A DNA stretch of 46,637 nucleotides, from NCBI RefSeq assembly GCF_002269125.1, contig NZ_NQKI01000036.1, positions 1-46,637 of the forward strand, given 5' to 3'. Shown here piece by piece: positions 43,444 to 46,637 of the stretch (within the stretch, counting starts at the first letter, position 1; each line of letters starts with the position of its first letter). The notes beneath the pieces are model-generated. The model worked only from the letters and a program-made list of their open reading frames with translations. It had not been told where the DNA came from and did not search any database. The translations under genes were made by a program, and so were the position numbers. The stretch comes from Pseudomonas lundensis (GTDB taxonomy: Bacteria; Pseudomonadota; Gammaproteobacteria; Pseudomonadales; Pseudomonadaceae).

Positions 43444-43469
43444 CTTGCAGGTGCGCGCGCACCTGCAAG
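43444..43469. terminator. Perfect 26-bp palindrome between slt and the MOSC gene
   Basis: CTTGCAGGTGC, central GCGC, then GCACCTGCAAG. It lies between convergent genes and can fold on either strand; no T run follows closely, so it could be a terminator or a protein-binding palindrome. Confidence 0.7.
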
Positions 43470-43478
43470 TGCCGCGCT

Positions 43479-44285
43479 TTATTCCAGCACGGTGACCGGC
43501 ATGCCGACTTCCAGCAGGCCATGGCTGTCGTTCACCAGGTTCTGCCCAAACATCGTGCCGCCTTCCTGCTTGCGGTAGCTCATCAGGGTTTGCAACGGCT
43601 CACGCTGCTCGTCACGCACGCCGGTCTGGGGATCGATAGTGGTCAGGATGCAACGCGAGCATGACTTGACCACGCGAAACTCCACCTCGCCAATGCGCAC
43701 CCGTTTCCAACCATCTTCGGCAAACGCTTCACTGCCGGACACCACGAGGTTGGGGCGAAAACGCAGCATCTCTAACGTTCGATTGACCTTGTGTGAAAGG
43801 TCGTCGAGCGATGCCTGACCTATGAGCAACAACGGGTAACCATCGGCGAACGCCACTTTGTCATCATCGCGGCCATAACCGGCTTCGGTGGTCCGCGCTC
43901 GCTCCAGCGGCACATGCACCAGTCGCACGCTCTGGTTGATAAAGCGGCTCAACCACTGCGCCGCCTCGTCGCCTGCATCGGGCACACGCAACGTATCGCG
44001 CCAGATGGTCACACCGCGCAGGTCACTGTCGGCCTGCGGCAACGGCACGTCCAGCGCCTCAAAACCTTCGGTCGTCAACGTCAGGCCGCCATTGGCATTC
44101 CACAAGGCAGAGAGTTGGCTCATCTGCGGGTGGGAGCGCTGGGTCAAAAAGCGCCCGGAGGCTTCATCCACCAGCATCCAGCGTCGATCACCCTCCACAC
44201 CCAGTTTGTCCAGGCGCACCTGAGACAAGCTTTCGCCTTTGCCGGACTTGAGCGGGAATCGGTAAATCGAACTTAGATGCAGCAT
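43479..44285 (-). CDS. MOSC-domain protein (YcbX-like)
   Basis: A 268-residue protein with an N-terminal MOSC_N beta-barrel domain (1-115, IYRFPLKSGKGESLSQVRL) and a C-terminal MOSC domain (about 125-268). The conserved Cys pair lies in KSCSRCILTTIDPQTG near 209-224. MOSC proteins carry molybdenum cofactor; YcbX in E. coli detoxifies N-hydroxylated bases. No ferredoxin domain is fused here, unlike E. coli YcbX, so a separate electron donor is needed. Function by family only. Confidence 0.9.
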   Translation of the reverse strand: MLHLSSIYRFPLKSGKGESLSQVRLDKLGVEGDRRWMLVDEASGRFLTQRSHPQMSQLSALWNANGGLTLTTEGFEALDVPLPQADSDLRGVTIWRDTLRVPDAGDEAAQWLSRFINQSVRLVHVPLERARTTEAGYGRDDDKVAFADGYPLLLIGQASLDDLSHKVNRTLEMLRFRPNLVVSGSEAFAEDGWKRVRIGEVEFRVVKSCSRCILTTIDPQTGVRDEQREPLQTLMSYRKQEGGTMFGQNLVNDSHGLLEVGMPVTVLE

Positions 44286-44346
44286 GGATCAGCTCCCTGC
44301 GGATTAAAAACGCCACAGTATACGAGCCGATCCCGCGTGCAAAGAA

Positions 44347-45282
44347 TCAGGCAGGTACTTGATCCAGCATCAGGCGCTGGCGCACCACATCCACCAGTTT
44401 GTCCGGCTGGAATTTGGACAGGAAATTGTCACAGCCAACCTTCTTGACCATGGATTCGTTGAAGCTGCCCGACAGCGAGGTGTGGAGCACCACGTACAGC
44501 CCCCGCAGGCGCGGATCGTTACGAATTTCGGTGGTCAGGCGATAACCATCCATCTCGGGCATTTCGGCATCGGTAAAGATCATCAACAGTTTGTCGGTCA
44601 TGACCTGCCCGGCGTCTGCCCACCCCTTGAGCATGTTCAGTGCCTTGAGACCATCGCTGGCCACGTGCATCTTGACCCCCAACTGCGAAAGGGTTTCGCG
44701 CAGTTGAGACAGGGCGACTTTCGAGTCATCGACCAACAGCACTTCCCGGCCACGCGCATGCTCCAGGATCGGGTCTTCGAGCTTCTCGCGCGAGACCTTG
44801 GCGCTGTACGGCACGATCTCCGCCAGCACTTTCTCAACGTCAATGATCTCGACCAGTTGCTCATCGACCTTACTGATGGCCGTCAAGTAATGCTGGCGAC
44901 CGGCGCTGGTGGGCGGGGGCAATATGGCTTCCCAGTTCATGTTGACGATGCGGTCCACTCCGCCCACAAGAAATGCCTGAACCGAACGGTTGTACTCGGT
45001 CACGATGATCGTACTGTCAGGGCCAGGCACCAGAGGGCGCATACCGATGGCCTGCGACAAGTCAATCACTGGCAGGGTTTGGCCACGCAGATTCACCACA
45101 CCACACACAAACGGGTGTCGCTGCGGCATCAAGGTCAATTTGGGTAATTGCAGAACCTCTTGCACCTTGAACACGTTGATCGCGAACAGCTGCCGACCCG
45201 CCAGACGGAACATGAGAATTTCCAGTCGGTTTTCACCGACCAACTGGGTGCGCTGGTCTACCGCGTCGAGAATGCCGGCCAT
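44347..45282 (-). CDS. cheV: Chemotaxis coupling protein CheV
   Basis: A 311-residue CheW-receiver fusion. The CheW-like domain (about 20-165, FRLAGRQLFAINVFKVQEVL) links receptors to CheA. The receiver (about 175-305) has the acidic pair in LLVDDSKVA, the phospho-Asp in FTDAEMPEMDGYRL and the conserved Lys in FLSKFQP. CheV phosphorylation is thought to aid adaptation or act as a phosphate sink. No other che genes adjoin, except a small HPt-like protein gene that is divergent, 490 bases away. Confidence 0.94.
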   Translation of the reverse strand: MAGILDAVDQRTQLVGENRLEILMFRLAGRQLFAINVFKVQEVLQLPKLTLMPQRHPFVCGVVNLRGQTLPVIDLSQAIGMRPLVPGPDSTIIVTEYNRSVQAFLVGGVDRIVNMNWEAILPPPTSAGRQHYLTAISKVDEQLVEIIDVEKVLAEIVPYSAKVSREKLEDPILEHARGREVLLVDDSKVALSQLRETLSQLGVKMHVASDGLKALNMLKGWADAGQVMTDKLLMIFTDAEMPEMDGYRLTTEIRNDPRLRGLYVVLHTSLSGSFNESMVKKVGCDNFLSKFQPDKLVDVVRQRLMLDQVPA

Positions 45283-45775
45283 GAATAACTCCTGGGCGTG
45301 GGTACTGAATGTCTAGCGTTATCGGCAGAAAAAACGCGAGCTTGACCCCCTGCGAAAATCTGCCTCATAAAAGTGGTGGCACTTTAACATCATCCAGTGC
45401 CATTATCGGTTTCGTCTTTCGTCCGACCTCCCCTCGCAACTCTCCCCCTTGCTTCCCCCTAAGGGATTCCCTGAGCAGTGCTCAGGAGCGACCTGATATT
45501 CGTGCTATTCGATTGCCATTATTGTGACCCCCTTCGCATTATATGAATCACCGCAGGAACTTTTTATTACTGAAACAGCGCTGTCTTGTGCCGGGTTTTA
45601 CATATCGGCACACAACGCTTTAAAACTTTCTATGTGAACGCACCCATTACTCACACCCAAAAAGTTGCACTTAAAGTCACCCAAAACGCTGATCCAGTTG
45701 CCATGCTCATTGAGGGCTTTTGCACGATGAGCCCGGACATTACTTAAAAGGCGTTCCAGAAGAGTGAGAATAAGC
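45283..45775. other. Long AT-richer gap upstream of cheV
   Basis: Nearly 500 bases between divergent genes. It holds a perfect palindrome CCTGAGCAGTGCTCAGG (45470-45486) and a hairpin TGTGCCG/CGGCACA (45587-45593, 45606-45612). Short frames exist on both strands (45309-45527 plus, 45598-45846 minus), but none has a ribosome binding site or credible composition. The sequence is visibly more AT-rich than the genes around. Confidence 0.45.
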
Positions 45776-46204
45776 ATGTTCAATGGCAATGACCGGCCAT
45801 TAGCGCTAGCCGACTTTTTAATCGAAGCCCAGGTGTTATTGACCACCGCAGAAGAATGCCTGACCCACTTGCGATTGATTCACAATGACGAGGACGCGAT
45901 CGACTGCATGGTCAATACCCTCTCCAGGCTGGAGAAGCGTGCCAAAGCATTGACCATTGCCCCCATTGCGGGCTTTTGCCGAACCCTGCGCACCCTGCTC
46001 AGGCAGGCAAGAAACCTGGGTACCCTGCACGACCAAGCGGTTGAAATCCTCAAAGACTGCTTTAGCCTGCTGGCATGGCAGGTTGAACTGATAGACCCCA
46101 CTACAGGCCAACTGAGCCTCGATGACAGTGAGCAAGAGATGCTGATCACGTCGTTCACCGAACAGGTCGAAGCCATGCGAACGGCCCCGCCGCCACTCGG
46201 TTAG
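45776..46204 (+). CDS. Small HPt-like helical protein without phospho-histidine
   Basis: A 142-residue all-helical protein beginning MFNGNDRPLALADFLIEAQV; a GTG four codons upstream (45764) is an alternative. The first 85 residues resemble the HPt/P1 fold of CheA: a FLIEAQVLLTTAEECLTHL helix followed by a CMVNTLSRLEKRAKAL helix. In the place of the HTLKG motif it has RLEKR (51-55), so the phosphorylated His is replaced by Arg. It may be a degenerate phosphotransfer or docking protein for CheV or another receiver. I do not recognise a named family; the HPt similarity is by eye. Confidence 0.7.
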   Translation: MFNGNDRPLALADFLIEAQVLLTTAEECLTHLRLIHNDEDAIDCMVNTLSRLEKRAKALTIAPIAGFCRTLRTLLRQARNLGTLHDQAVEILKDCFSLLAWQVELIDPTTGQLSLDDSEQEMLITSFTEQVEAMRTAPPPLG

Positions 46205-46637
46205 CCTCGCATCCCCGATGCCTTATCCCGGTCCACGTCTTCAATGACGCATTAAAACGTCCTGCGCCGTGAATACATTACATGTCGACTATCCTGTAAG
46301 TTAATTCTGATATCAGACTGTCAGCGCGGTTCAGGCGTTTGCATCTAAGGGCCAACTAAGCTATCGACTTATTTCCTATTTAAGCGCACAGGCAAAACCT
46401 GTAATGCGCAACTAACCATGCTGTGCAAAATGCCATTTAACCCATGTCAAAGGCGACCCGCTTTAAATGAAGTGATACCATGCGCGCCGATCGTTAAGCC
46501 GAACGCCTGTGTGTAAATCCGTTCAGGCTTGGCATCAGCCATGAACGTTGATCCCGTTAAGGATGCTCCGATCAACTTGCTGCGCGGCGGCGGCAAGTCG
46601 TAATTTGCACGGCACGCAGCGCTATTTGCTCAAAACG
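46205..46637. other. Gene-poor right end
   Basis: About 430 bases without a convincing gene. A small hairpin ACAGG-N5-CCTGT occurs near 46390. A stretch TTTAAATGAAGTGATACCAT near 46462-46482 looks promoter-like and is followed by a 20-codon frame. It is probably the leader of a gene beginning beyond the window. Confidence 0.4.
46541..46603 (+). CDS. Possible 20-residue leader peptide or small protein
   Basis: An ATG-to-TAA frame encodes MNVDPVKDAPINLLRGGGK plus Ser. The in-frame stop upstream is at 46514. The Shine-Dalgarno is weak (CAGGCTTGG, about 10 bases away). The tail with three Gly and Lys is unusual. A promoter-like stretch lies about 60 bases upstream. It could be a leader peptide for a gene to the right, or chance. 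Confidence 0.25.
   Translation: MNVDPVKDAPINLLRGGGKS

Noticed and set aside
45598..45846. 82-codon minus-strand frame upstream of cheV
   Set aside because: Overlaps the start of the HPt-like gene in antisense and lacks a ribosome binding site.

Overview
The window is chromosomal DNA of a Pseudomonas, most likely from the fluorescens/fragi side of the genus. The evidence is gene content and order typical of that genus: psrA-lexA-sulA-topA, fadBA, the lolCDE-PilZ-GDPD-sthA block, dapA-bamC-purC, queF next to copRS, and an S-methyl-5'-thioinosine phosphorylase next to nagZ. GTG starts, moderately high GC and Pseudomonas-type REP hairpins agree. Species cannot be settled by eye. Almost everything is core housekeeping sequence; no insertion sequence, CRISPR array, rRNA or intact prophage was seen.

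Layout. (1) 1-993: the 5' end of a type VI secretion hcp gene on the minus strand, then about 900 bases with three copies of an 18-bp palindrome, two DnaA-box-like sites and one unrecognised ORF, ending at a tRNA-Ser(CGA) with its own promoter and terminator. This is the only accessory-looking part. (2) 1175-4691: minus-strand dapA, bamC, an MBL hydrolase and purC. (3) 5017-6061: gcvR-like regulator and bcp peroxiredoxin. (4) 6109-9787: queF, a periplasmic Met/His-rich cupredoxin, and the divergent copper two-component pair copR/copS with a CopR-type box between. (5) 9850-13097: lipoprotein export ABC transporter lolC-lolD-lolE, with a terminator-like hairpin between lolD and lolE. (6) 13192-18288: PilZ protein, glycerophosphodiesterase, soluble transhydrogenase sthA (minus), a secreted chalcone-isomerase-like protein and a citrate/tricarballylate-type MFS symporter. 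(7) 18364-26290: an N-terminally extended GAPDH (minus), mfd and a SWIM/SNF2 helicase. (8) 26363-30354: thioinosine phosphorylase, nagZ and psrA on the minus strand, divergent from the SOS pair lexA-sulA, with clear PsrA and LexA operators. (9) 30425-38729: two small conserved proteins, topA, a DUF1653 protein, fadA/fadB and a membrane-anchored unknown protein. (10) 38837-46637: universal stress protein, Uup-type ABC-F ATPase, soluble lytic transglycosylase, MOSC protein, CheV and a small HPt-like protein, then a 430-base gene-poor end.

Functional links. Copper sensing (copRS) controls or neighbours a periplasmic copper protein. PsrA, a fatty-acid-responsive regulator, lies about 9 kb from fadBA, a known PsrA target in P. 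aeruginosa. LexA and SulA couple DNA damage to division arrest, with Mfd repair nearby. NagZ and Slt both act on peptidoglycan turnover. No clearly new multi-gene system was found. The best leads are the palindrome/DnaA-box cluster at 244-370, the terminator inside the lol operon, the C10 tract and Met/His repeat at the cop locus, and the HPt-like partner of CheV that lacks the phospho-histidine.
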